Origin: an uncultured Methylococcaceae bacterium
Lineage (GTDB): Bacteria > Pseudomonadota > Gammaproteobacteria > Methylococcales > Methylococcaceae
Direction of reading: 5' to 3'
NCBI GenBank assembly: GCA_903930145.1
Contig: CAIYXP010000279.1
Coordinates: 1 to 48,290, forward strand
Length of the DNA stretch: 48,290 nt
In this document: in pieces, positions 32,801 through 39,449 of the stretch
How the letters are laid out: every line of letters starts with the position of its first letter
Numbering within the stretch: position 1 is the stretch's first letter
The notes under the pieces: model-generated
Database searches by the model: none
What the model saw: only the letters and a program-made list of their open reading frames with translations
Told to the model about the DNA's origin: nothing
Made by a program: the position numbers and the translations under genes

Positions 32801-33117
32801 GAAGCCCAGTTGCATCATCATTGAGCTACACGACTGCCCAAGCCGTTAGTATAGGGGATATTGGCAACAATAATGGTAAGTTGACAATTGCCACAGGCAA
32901 CAGTGCTGTTAAAAATGGCACCAATAAGTTTGGGCCTTACATCCCGGCGGGCAGTTATCAAGGCAGCAGTTCGAGCATTACAGTGACGATTTCCGCCAAC
33001 TGTATAAACATCGAAAAACAGTCTGTGGCCTCTACGTTGACGTATACGACTGCCCAAGCTGCCAATATTAAGGACATTTCAAACAATAATGGGGTGCTGA
33101 CCATCGTTAACACTTGA
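26842..33117 (+). CDS. Giant multimodular MACPF-like/jacalin-like/CVNH protein, 2091 residues
   Basis: Three homologous modules and a tail. Each module starts with a MACPF-like part (about residues 14-358, 900-1222, 1438-1757) opening GVGFNTF. Each carries a variant of the MACPF signature at YGDSFVSAVTEGG (156), YGDSYVSSTVNGG (1019) or YGDSYVSAATLGA (1554), and ends near YQTYGYTGD. Each MACPF-like part is followed by a jacalin-like lectin domain (751-883, 1290-1423, 1823-1952), with hallmarks GEFITxxSG, YINQLTFTTN and LVGFQG. Module 1 alone has an inserted beta-propeller-like region (about 359-655) of repeated NGxLxxAF units. The tail is two cyanovirin-like CVNH domains (1960-2018, 2032-2091) with IPAGSYQ and DIxNNNGxLT. 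There is no signal peptide or RTX repeat. The fold calls are by motif only; a pore-forming, glycan-targeted protein is inference. Confidence 0.85.
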   Translation: MTTPFTTPTTLISGIGVGFNTFTGEQYPTALSTGSTITSQGLSSQFYVKVCSSVDSFNKATSHALGVTAQFNENSDEDQEGEGGEDSDSESSGGEGPTVSSTTTLSNALNLSDTSISVVVYSNVVTQSPIYDSCSLASNVAVPTTAAESLAFYQQYGDSFVSAVTEGGEYMGIFVYYCQTDQDQKAVQESLSANGVVDIDGTSANLGATVGGGLSKTVNNTNVRCSIYQSLLGSTATLPTDTGTPQAFAEAIINFAQNFSTTQVNQPVVFDFATQGYETLFDTVSPGFQAIAANRAIYTESVGPNLANLQNLWSKYQWINNAYQTYGYTGDTQLGKNQTQLISDINGLNQWLLWQAPTWKPSSLLPGNIVSSSGGISLVAFNGQLFMAFVGLDNQINLWSSANGLIWHDQVETGLYCLGAPALAVYNGQLCLAFTSNGGGNLTKNGLYACASSNGSGFSTPVRFGSNTSNAGPSLAVAGGLLYMAFIGTNSQLNLSSSSNGTAFANQTVLPSAYLSTSSDVNASLAVLENSLYVAFSATSNGTACLGFGSATLGSSGLGSFGSPNYVSGGAVGVTLSLSTFNGSLYAAWSNGGNVVLWNQALGTSSSSCATVAVGGQPALVACNNQLGLAFTSATTSSANINFMALAGGVAGNPTQAASLPQSLNPPQSLLNGVPVFTYTTPTQKTIGTTTGTPFQDINVGSSANAMSSTNSSSTSASGSASASVQSKSSPTVSGSTTVASSVTTNGLPIPISNLPVINTITLWTGEFVGQLDIGYNTPTGSAIFCHGTWNGTENPAFNLGSGEFITNLSGQVSTYFCYITFTTNKSNTYSYPQSPKDTGTSFNWSPAAGQVLVGFQGTTSGTNNEYLSQLQPIVIDIQPAKWVAPTLTPQPYTEVLPVSEVGVGFNTFTGSALPNSALNTAASVTSSQGVQSASYVKICASIESLEQTLSQTSGFSIGVPGLFKVGHTKTKTQSLNVKDTSVSVVVVTQVVTASPVYTACALSAAAQALTPAAFFNQYGDSYVSSTVNGGEYVAVFVYDCQSMTQSQSVEKSLTAGIDTDGANVDADLASTLSNTQSSVNVTCTCHQSVRGSSNALPTLTYKPSTDITSLINYAAGFDAASVNAPVVLSFTTSGYESLHPAAASFQNILTNRNTFNTQVAPVLSNLYSIWSQILKLAKTYQTYGYTGDANISFPVQPGSKSGEVATAINDLNSWIDAVVLNPFTVQPLAASLNPPAALANGSPTLVYTTPTNPIWGSNITTPYQDIDVGMAIAVTNTAFNTISSNPNPIPLTSLPVIGSIALQAGPQGDNWVYEIAVTYDLPTGPTTFTHGQAGGSSDYPINLQTGEFITSITGTYGDYINQLTFTTNLGQTYTFPPNPQNTGGVVSWTAAAGEVLVGFQGSSGSYLNQLQPITIQFQPSEWSTPLLATANAEPALPVTGVGVGFNTFLNSAMPNSAAVAPSSIGSQNVASQNFVQVCNSSNSLDKTVKHSFGLSAEGQSAKHKSSSSVKSSNTSVSVVIYANAVKSSPIYSTAPTLLPAAAGLTPEELFTAYGDSYVSAATLGAEYMAVFVYECETESDQQSVMNSFAVQGIVPTDPPVSIGVNFSKSMANASSQTNVNCRAYQMLRGSAATLPEITNDTSTDITNLVGFAQNLSVSDVAGNGVVLEFATTGYETLMASAAATAFQPIVTNRQAYTNNVAPSLASLNTIRKAMQQVASLYRTYGYTGDSTFYANCKQFNQDYSALENWVAQTNANPLGSYTYPNPPKSLSNGSPSAQFQIEAGPTWGSDAAGAWYDLATSSAPSSNPTNAKNNSSNPATPIPLSDMPVLASVALWGGAWMNQIGTSYQTSSGTVQFVHGGTSGVFQQAPLNLRTGEFITSISGTSGDYINQLTLNTNFGQSVKYPPSPNSASGFSWTVPAGAALVGFQGTCGSYLNQLQPVYIQFQPATWVQYATVAQYIPAGSYQNNSSDITIEIQAQCTPISGSPVASSLSYTTAQAVSIGDIGNNNGKLTIATGNSAVKNGTNKFGPYIPAGSYQGSSSSITVTISANCINIEKQSVASTLTYTTAQAANIKDISNNNGVLTIVNT

Positions 33118-33187
33118 GCCTAGGCAGTCTCGCCTTTGGAAATAGTGGCCTCGCCTCGCTCGACGCGGGTCCACTGTTCCGCCAACC

Positions 33188-33215
33188 TCCGGCGGGTGGG
33201 TGTGCACCCGCCGGA
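33188..33215 (+). terminator. Terminator of the giant gene
   Basis: TCCGGCGGGTG, loop GGTGTG, CACCCGCCGGA, then TTTCTC. An 11-bp GC-rich stem about 70 bp after the stop codon. Confidence 0.8.
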
Positions 33216-33278
33216 TTTCTCACACAACCCCGTTTTCAACGATCAAAACGACATTCTTAAACCAGTGAGTTAACCGCA

Positions 33279-33638
33279 ATGATTAACAGCACTCAATTGG
33301 GAAGTACCCATATTTCGTCCAGAGTAAATAATTTCAATATATGGTTTCTGGACACTTCTCTAATGGAATTAATAGCTCCCGATGGCAAACACATCCAACT
33401 TTCGCATAACGAATTATGTGTACTACAGGCCGCCGCCCGCGCACAAGGAAACCTACTTAGCCGAAAAACTCTAATTGAAGCTTTGGGCAAGAATTATTTG
33501 CACTTTGATGAACGCTGCCTAGAAGCCCTTATAAGCCGCTTGCGCCGAAAACTTAATACTACCGTCGATGGAAGTTTTAAGCTGCGCGGCGTGAGAGGCC
33601 ATGGGTATCTTTTTGGGATGGTATTACAGGAGATATAA
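33279..33638 (+). CDS. Stand-alone winged-helix regulator (Trans_reg_C)
   Basis: 119 residues, only the OmpR-type DNA-binding domain and a short leader, with no receiver domain. Features are the beta start WFLDTSLMELIAPDGKHIQLS, the helix HNELCVLQAAARAQGNLLSRKTLIEAL, the recognition helix ERCLEALISRLRRKL and the wing RGVRGHGYLFG. It lies between the giant gene and the CVNH gene, directly before three direct repeats (33650-33676), so it may regulate the CVNH gene and perhaps the giant gene. Without a receiver it cannot be phosphorylated in the usual way. Confidence 0.9.
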   Translation: MINSTQLGSTHISSRVNNFNIWFLDTSLMELIAPDGKHIQLSHNELCVLQAAARAQGNLLSRKTLIEALGKNYLHFDERCLEALISRLRRKLNTTVDGSFKLRGVRGHGYLFGMVLQEI

Positions 33639-33649
33639 AAAGCCGAAAA

Positions 33650-33676
33650 TGTCAGGGTTTGTCAGGCTTTGTCAGC
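33650..33676 (+). promoter_or_regulatory. Three 10-bp-period direct repeats upstream of the CVNH gene
   Basis: TGTCAGGGTT, TGTCAGGCTT and TGTCAGCC follow each other without gaps, starting 12 bp after the winged-helix gene. The period fits OmpR/PhoB-family binding. The CVNH start is 144 bp further on. Confidence 0.6.
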
Positions 33677-33819
33677 CATAACGTCTATTATGGCGATACT
33701 ATAATCGTGAAAACAAAGTGAATGCGTTCACAATGCTTTTTGGGGAATATGCCAATATATTCATTATTGGCAGTTCACCAATAAACCACTTATCTTAACT
33801 AAAAAAAGAGGATACATTT

Positions 33820-34257
33820 ATGTCAACCATTTCCACCCAGATCACCCCCGGCACTGCCCAATACATCCCAACGGGCAGCTACCTAGCGACCAGCGACAAT
33901 GTTGTCGTTCAAATCCAAGCGGTTTGCACTACCCTTGCTGGGGCTCAAGTCGCATCATCGTTGACTTACTCCGTTGCGCAAGCCGGGACTCTCTTGGACA
34001 TTGAAAACAACAATGGCGTATTGACGCTGGTTCCCGGCAACAATACTATCGTAAACCCCACCAACTTGTTTGGGCCGTATGTACCTGCTGGCAGTTATCA
34101 GAAAACCAGCCAGACCATCACTGTCACCGTCACTGCCAGTTGCACCCAGTTAAATGGCAACGTCGTTCCCTCCACGTTGGCATTTTCGGTGGCTCAAGTC
34201 CCCAATATCAACGACCTCGAAAACAACAACGGCGTATTGACTGTCATCAATAGCTAA
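33820..34257 (+). CDS. Two-domain cyanovirin-N-like (CVNH) lectin
   Basis: 145 residues with two CVNH-like repeats: YIPTGSYLATSDNVVVQIQA to DIENNNGVLTLV, and YVPAGSYQKTSQTITVTVTA to LENNNGVLTVIN. CVNH domains bind oligomannose glycans in known members. It is closely related to the last 130 residues of the giant protein, and even the sequences after the two stop codons are similar, so it arose by duplication of that gene end or the reverse. There is no signal peptide. A good AGAGG ribosome site precedes the ATG. Confidence 0.82.
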   Translation: MSTISTQITPGTAQYIPTGSYLATSDNVVVQIQAVCTTLAGAQVASSLTYSVAQAGTLLDIENNNGVLTLVPGNNTIVNPTNLFGPYVPAGSYQKTSQTITVTVTASCTQLNGNVVPSTLAFSVAQVPNINDLENNNGVLTVINS

Positions 34258-34285
34258 GATCAGACAATCGCGCCTTTGGCCTAGT

Positions 34286-34311
34286 GGCCTCGCCTTGAAC
34301 AAGGCGAGGCC
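34286..34311 (+). terminator. Terminator-like hairpin after the CVNH gene
   Basis: GGCCTCGCCTT, loop GAAC, AAGGCGAGGCC, an 11-bp perfect stem followed by GCTGTTTCG. The related 3' flank of the giant gene has a degenerate version of it. Confidence 0.65.
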
Positions 34312-34388
34312 GCTGTTTCGCCCTACGGCCCTGAGCTTGCCGAAGCGAGGAGGTTATCGGGCTTCTCTAGGTATATTCGGGTATAACC

Positions 34389-34559
34389 ATGCACAACTCA
34401 ATTCCTCCAGTCACTGTTTTGACGGGTTTCCTCGGTTCAGGCAAGACAAGCCTGATAAATCGCATCTTAAAGGGCGATCACGGCAGGCGAATTGCGGTTA
34501 TGGTCAATGATTTTGGCCGTATTAACATTGACGAAATGCTTATTCGCCTTTCAGCATAA
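34389..34559 (+). pseudogene. N-terminal fragment of a CobW-family GTPase
   Basis: 56 residues, MHNSIPPVTVLTGFLGSGKT and onward, with an intact Walker A (GFLGSGKTS) and VNDFGRINIDE, then a switch to unrelated sequence and a stop. The segment matches the first 50 residues of the intact CobW gene at 36563 (GFLGAGKTT, VNDFGSINIDAEL). The break lies at about 34530-34546, where the sequence passes into an amidohydrolase remnant, so this is a deletion fusion and not a working GTPase. Confidence 0.82.
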
Positions 34560-34884
34560 CGTGATGGAATTTCAAGCACTGGTTCAATACGGCTGTACGC
34601 CGTTGCGGGCGCTTAAGGCGGCCACCAGTGTCGCTGCCGACTTGCTCAACCAGCCTAATTTGGGTGTGTTAGCCGTCGGCAAAACGGCCGATATCGTCGC
34701 CATGCCGGGGAATCCGTTTCAGGATATCAGCGTCACCGCCAACGTCGATTTCATCATGAAAGGCGGGATTGTGTACGCGCAATCCGTCCCTAAGTTGGCA
34801 GCTTTATTAAAAACCATCACCCAACCGGCGGGGGTGATGCTTATTCCGCCGCCCACTGGCCCAGCGGCAAAGGGTAGCCATTAG
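34541..34884 (+). pseudogene. C-terminal fragment of an amidohydrolase
   Basis: In another frame from the CobW fragment: EFQALVQYGCTPLRALKAAT, then SVAADLLNQPNLGVLAVGKTADIVAMPGNPFQDISV, read here as separate segments, and MKGGIVY. This is the C-terminal end of an imidazolonepropionase/prolidase-like amidohydrolase, including the usual GKxADIV motif. The metal-binding N-terminal part is absent. It has no start of its own, so it is a remnant. Confidence 0.8.
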
Positions 34885-35016
34885 CTTGTGTTTCAAGCCT
34901 TTTGCCGGTTCCAAGGCCAAACGCTTGGTAACCGGCGAATCCACCGCAAAACACTGTTGTTTAGCATGTTTTTTTAAGTTTCAAATCCCAAAAGGCCATC
35001 GCCTTAGGAGCAAACC

Positions 35017-36558
35017 ATGAACAAGAACAATCTTACCGCAAAACCAAACGAACCCGGACCCTACGACTTGGTCATCGCCAACGGTCGAGTGATTGACCCG
35101 GAAACCGGGCTAGACGCTACCCGCCACGTCGGCGTCAAGAGGGACCGCATCGCCGCCATTTCGGAAACCCCGCTGCAAGGGACAAAGACAGTGGATGCGA
35201 CGGGACTCGTCGTTGCGCCGGGTTTCGTCGATCTCCATGCGCATGGGCAGGAGTTGCCAGCCGCCCGAATGCGAGCCTTTGACGGCGTGACCACGGCGCT
35301 GGAACTCGAATCCGGTTTGTTGCCGATTAGTGACTTTTACGCCGATGTCGCCAAGGAAGGCAGGCCGATCAATTACGGCGCTTCCGCCGCTTGGACGTAT
35401 GGGCGGATCACCGTCATGGAACAGGGTGCGCAACCGCCGCTGCCTCCTCCCAATGGGACAATCGAATGGTTCGGCAGGGCTTTTGCCTACTCCGGCTGGC
35501 AAAACACGCTGGCGACCGATGAGCAATTGACCCAAATCCTCGACTGGGTGGAGACGGGTTTAAAGGAAGGGGGCATAGGCATAGGCATCAACGGCGGCTA
35601 TGCGCCCGGCTATGGTCGCAAGGAATATTATGCCCTTGCCCAACTGGCTGCACGTTATCAAGTGCCAACCTTCACGCATGTGCGCTACGTCAGCGTCATT
35701 GAACCGAATAGCGCCTTCGAGGCGATAGAAGAATTGATTTCGCTGGCGGCAGACACCGGGACGCACATGCATCTATGCCATCTCGGCAGCACCTCAGGCT
35801 GTGATGTGACCGATTGTGCAGACCTATTGCGCAAAGCGCAGGAACGCGGGGTACACGTCACCACCGAATCCTATCCTTATGGGGCAGCATCCACGGCGAT
35901 TGGCGCACAAACTTTCCGCAACCCCAACTGGATGGCACAACGGGGAGTCAAAGGTTATTCCGCAGTCGAGTACAACGGTCAGTCGATGACGGAGGCTTCG
36001 TTCAATGCCTTGCAGCAATCCGATCCCGGCGCGGTGGTGGTGCTGCATTTCTTGGAGCCTGAAACCGACCCTGGCGACCAGGCACTGCTCGACAAGTCAG
36101 TCCTGTACGAGGGCGCGGCGATTGCCTCGGATGCCATGTGCTGGACTGACTCGCAAGGCAACCTCATTCAAGGCAATGTCTGGCCGCTGCCAGCAGATGC
36201 GTTTGCCCATCCGCGCTCGGCAGGCACTTATGCCCGTTTCGTGCGCCAATATGTGCGCGAAGGCCAAAAGCTCTCGTTGCTTGAAGCGCTGCGGAAAACC
36301 AGCCTAATCCCGGCGCAAGTGCTGGAAAAAAGTGTGCCGCAGATGCGCAACAAGGGCCGCCTACAAGTGGGCGCGGATGCCGACATCGTCGTGTTTGACC
36401 TCAACACCATCACGGATCGCGCCACCTATGTGGAACCGGCGCAAACCTCGGTCGGTGTTCATCACTTGATCGTCAACGGGGACTTTTCGATTCAAGACGG
36501 TGAATTGCTCTTGGATTCCCTGCCGGGCCGCCCGGTGCGCCGCCCAGTGCAGACATGA
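35017..36558 (+). CDS. Amidohydrolase, D-aminoacylase/N-acyl-D-amino acid deacylase-like
   Basis: 513 residues. The metal-binding HxH is in VAPGFVDLHAHGQ; later ligands are probably His in FTHVRYVS and HLCHLGSTSG and Asp in AIASDAMCW. The end has NKGRLQVGADADIVVFDLNTI, the usual closing of the composite beta domain. Length and layout fit the D-aminoacylase subgroup, which removes acyl groups from N-acyl-D-amino acids, but the substrate is not certain. A CobW-type GTPase gene begins 4 bp after the stop, suggesting that metal is supplied to this enzyme by that protein. Confidence 0.88.
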   Translation: MNKNNLTAKPNEPGPYDLVIANGRVIDPETGLDATRHVGVKRDRIAAISETPLQGTKTVDATGLVVAPGFVDLHAHGQELPAARMRAFDGVTTALELESGLLPISDFYADVAKEGRPINYGASAAWTYGRITVMEQGAQPPLPPPNGTIEWFGRAFAYSGWQNTLATDEQLTQILDWVETGLKEGGIGIGINGGYAPGYGRKEYYALAQLAARYQVPTFTHVRYVSVIEPNSAFEAIEELISLAADTGTHMHLCHLGSTSGCDVTDCADLLRKAQERGVHVTTESYPYGAASTAIGAQTFRNPNWMAQRGVKGYSAVEYNGQSMTEASFNALQQSDPGAVVVLHFLEPETDPGDQALLDKSVLYEGAAIASDAMCWTDSQGNLIQGNVWPLPADAFAHPRSAGTYARFVRQYVREGQKLSLLEALRKTSLIPAQVLEKSVPQMRNKGRLQVGADADIVVFDLNTITDRATYVEPAQTSVGVHHLIVNGDFSIQDGELLLDSLPGRPVRRPVQT

Positions 36559-36562
36559 GGGT

Positions 36563-37552
36563 ATGGCGATGATGCAACCCTTACCCCCACCCGTGCCGGT
36601 CACCATCATTTCCGGTTTTCTCGGCGCAGGCAAAACCACACTGCTTAACCGTATCCTGACTGGTGACCACGGGTTGCGCATCGCCGCCTTGGTCAACGAT
36701 TTCGGGTCCATCAATATTGATGCCGAACTCATCGCGCAACGCGACGGGGATGTGGTAAGCCTTGCCAATGGCTGCATCTGCTGTAGCCTGAGCGATGGCT
36801 TGCTCGATTCCGTCGTGCGCCTACTCCGCCGACCCGTGCCGCCGCAGTATATTGTCATCGAGACTTCCGGCGTGTCTGACCCGCTCGCCGTCGCGCACAC
36901 CTTTGCCGATCCCGACTTACAGCCATTCGCGATACTGGACGGCATCGTCACCTTGGTCGATGCCGAACTGGCCCTTTCACTTGAAGGCGGGATGGCTGAA
37001 CTGGCACGTCAACAAATCGCGGCGGCGGATGTGGTACTGCTGAACAAAACCGACCTCGTCAGCAAAGCCGGTTGTGCGGCGGTCATTCACTGGATACACA
37101 CGCTTTCACCTTCGATACGGGTGCTGGGAACGGTCCAAGCGCAAGCTCCTCTGGAGTTGCTGTTGGGGGTTGGGGCGTTTTCAGCACAGCCGGTAAGCCC
37201 CTGCAACCTGCCGCATAACGGACACGAACACTGCAACCACAATCACCAGCTACAGTTCGACACTTGGAGCTTCGAAAGTGGGGAAGCCCTTGTTTTGTCT
37301 AGGCTATCCGAGGTGCTGCGAAAATTGCCACCGACTGTCTTTCGAGTCAAAGGTTTTTTGCATCTGCAAGAAAAACCCGGCTATCGATGTGTGTTCCAGT
37401 CGGTCGCACGGCGGGCGACGCTGACTGTAGGCCAGCCTTGGGGCAACGATCCACCGCAGTCGCGCTTGGTTTTCATCGGCCCCTTTGGCGGCATTAACGG
37501 CAACAGCTTGCAGGCATCGCTTCTGGAATGCAGGGTAAGGCCAATGCAATAG
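36563..37552 (+). CDS. CobW-family metallochaperone GTPase
   Basis: About 329 residues from the ATG at 36563. Walker A GFLGAGKTT, the metal-binding CxCC motif in NGCICCSL, Walker B-like VIETSGVSDP, and the guanine-specificity NKTD. A His-rich loop (HNGHEHCNHNH) lies before the C-terminal CobW_C domain, which starts at DTWSFESGEAL. Known relatives (ZigA, ZNG1) insert zinc or another metal into client enzymes. Its position directly after the amidohydrolase gene makes that enzyme the likely client, by inference. Confidence 0.92.
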   Translation: MAMMQPLPPPVPVTIISGFLGAGKTTLLNRILTGDHGLRIAALVNDFGSINIDAELIAQRDGDVVSLANGCICCSLSDGLLDSVVRLLRRPVPPQYIVIETSGVSDPLAVAHTFADPDLQPFAILDGIVTLVDAELALSLEGGMAELARQQIAAADVVLLNKTDLVSKAGCAAVIHWIHTLSPSIRVLGTVQAQAPLELLLGVGAFSAQPVSPCNLPHNGHEHCNHNHQLQFDTWSFESGEALVLSRLSEVLRKLPPTVFRVKGFLHLQEKPGYRCVFQSVARRATLTVGQPWGNDPPQSRLVFIGPFGGINGNSLQASLLECRVRPMQ

Positions 37553-37600
37553 GGAGCTTCGAAAAACCGGTTAAGTTCATGGTTCGACAGGCTTGTGAGA
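37553..37600. repeat. Partial copy of the 45160-45278 element
   Basis: GGAGCTTCGAAAAACCGG, then TTCATGGTTCGACAGGCTT, matching the left half of the element at 45160 with a few changes. It begins immediately after the CobW stop codon; the other half is not recognisable, so it is a remnant. Confidence 0.6.
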
Positions 37601-37620
37601 CGAGGACCATAGGAACGCTG

Positions 37621-39444
37621 TCAATCCACATCGTACACAAAGTCTTCCTCGTCCTCACCCTCATCGAATCTAAGGACTTGTGCGGACTCAATCAAACTCT
37701 CTATGCATTTGCGCATATTGCCCACATCCACACCTGCAATCGCAAGCCGCAAATCAGCGATGCGCTCGGCAATCAGGCTTGCCTCGGATTCCTCAATCTG
37801 ATCGGAATACTCATTCAGTGAAAGTTCGATTTCAGAGGCAAGGACTTCGCCATGGTTGCGCACATCGGCCAGTTCGCGCAGTCGATGCGCCGCATCGGCA
37901 AACTCATCGGCGCGTTTGACCATTTGGTTGATCTCATCTTCCTTCAAACCGGAACCGCCTTCTATGCGTATTTGCTGTTCATTGCCCGAAACAATATCCT
38001 CTGCCGTCACATGAATGATGCCGTTGGCGTCGATATCGAATGTGACATCAATCTCAAGCAAACCGCGCCGTGCGGGTGGGAGATCGACCAGCAATATAGT
38101 GCCTAGCGATTTATTGAAGGCGGCCATTTCCGATTCGCCTTGCAGGATATGAATTTCCACGGTGGGCTGGTTGTCTTCCGCCGTGGTGAAAGTCTGGGTC
38201 TTGCGGGCCGGGATGCTGGTGTTGCGTTCAATCAGCCTCGTGAACACACCGCCCTTGGTTTCTATCCCCAGCGAAAGCGAGGTGACATCCAATAACAGCA
38301 CTTCCTTGACTTCACCGAGCAGAACGCCGGCTTGAATCGCCGCGCCGATGGCAACCACCTCGTCAGGGTTGATGTCCTTGTGCGGGTCTTTACCGATCAA
38401 GGCTTTGACCCGATCCTGAACCGCCGGCATCCGGGTCATGCCGCCGACGAGGACGACATGATCGATCTGATGGGCTTTGATGTCGGCATCGGCCAAGGCT
38501 TGCAGGATGGGTCCGACCGTGCGCTCGATCAAGGGGGCGCTCAATTCATCCAATTGGGTGCGGGTGAAGGTTAAGCTAAAATGCTTCGGCCCTTCCGGCG
38601 GGGTGGCAATGTAGGGCAGGTTGATTTGCGTTGTTGTGCAGTCGGATAGATTAATCTTGGCATGTTCGGCGGCATCGAACAGTCGCAACAAGGCAATTGG
38701 ATCGGCGGACAAATCCAAGCCTTGCTCGCGTTTGAACTCGGCTAACAGCCAATCGACGATGGCTTTGTCAAAGTTGTCGCCACCTAGATGATTGTCGCCG
38801 TTGGTGGACTTCACCTCAAACAGCCCTCCACCTAGCCCTAAGATGGAGACATCAAAGGTGCCGCCGCCAAGATCGAAGACCAAGATGGTTTGATCATCCG
38901 ACATATCTAGCCCATAGGCCAGTGAGGCGGCGGTCGGCTCATTGATGACGCGCAATACATTAAGCCCGGCGATCCGGCCTGCGTCCTTGGTGGCTTTGCG
39001 CTGGGCATCATTAAAATAGGCGGGAACAGTGATGACGGCATTGGTGACGGACTCACCCAGATATTGCTCGGCATCGGACTTCAGCTTTTGAATAATCATC
39101 GCGCTGATTTCCTGGGGCGCATACTGCGTCCCATCAACCATGACCTTGACATCGCCGTTCTCTGCTTTTTCCAGAGAGTATGCAACGATTGCCATTTCCT
39201 CGTTGACCTCCCCCCATTGTCGGCCCATGAAGCGTTTGATGGAAGAGATCGTGCGTTGCGGATTGCCGAGTTGCTGTTGCTTGGCGGATATGCCGACGAA
39301 AGGTTGCCCGTCTTCGGTGAAGGCAACCACGGACGGGGTGGTGTTCCCACCTTCGGCATTCGGAATGATGATGGGTCCGCCGCACAGAAACGCTGCCATA
39401 CAGCTATTGGTCGTGCCTAGATCGATGCCTATCGTCTTGCTCAT
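37621..39444 (-). CDS. DnaK (Hsp70) homologue paired with a GvpL/F-J protein
   Basis: 607 residues, slightly shorter than housekeeping DnaK. The ATPase domain has [24 protein letters not shown] and [13 protein letters not shown]. The linker [14 protein letters not shown] leads to a substrate-binding domain with the [20 protein letters not shown] segment. The lid is short and ends in an acidic [13 protein letters not shown]. It begins 5 bp after the GvpL/F-J fusion gene, so the two form a dedicated Hsp70/J pair; it is unlikely to be the main DnaK because grpE and dnaJ are absent here. Confidence 0.93.
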   Translation of the reverse strand: MSKTIGIDLGTTNSCMAAFLCGGPIIIPNAEGGNTTPSVVAFTEDGQPFVGISAKQQQLGNPQRTISSIKRFMGRQWGEVNEEMAIVAYSLEKAENGDVKVMVDGTQYAPQEISAMIIQKLKSDAEQYLGESVTNAVITVPAYFNDAQRKATKDAGRIAGLNVLRVINEPTAASLAYGLDMSDDQTILVFDLGGGTFDVSILGLGGGLFEVKSTNGDNHLGGDNFDKAIVDWLLAEFKREQGLDLSADPIALLRLFDAAEHAKINLSDCTTTQINLPYIATPPEGPKHFSLTFTRTQLDELSAPLIERTVGPILQALADADIKAHQIDHVVLVGGMTRMPAVQDRVKALIGKDPHKDINPDEVVAIGAAIQAGVLLGEVKEVLLLDVTSLSLGIETKGGVFTRLIERNTSIPARKTQTFTTAEDNQPTVEIHILQGESEMAAFNKSLGTILLVDLPPARRGLLEIDVTFDIDANGIIHVTAEDIVSGNEQQIRIEGGSGLKEDEINQMVKRADEFADAAHRLRELADVRNHGEVLASEIELSLNEYSDQIEESEASLIAERIADLRLAIAGVDVGNMRKCIESLIESAQVLRFDEGEDEEDFVYDVD

Positions 39445-39449
39445 GTGGG

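Noticed and set aside
33650-33676. Tandem repeats considered as a CRISPR remnant
   Set aside because: Units are 10 bp without spacers, and no cas gene is present; they fit a regulator site better.
34389-34559. CobW fragment considered as a small functional GTPase
   Set aside because: It lacks the CxCC motif, Walker B and NKxD, and ends at an obvious fusion point.
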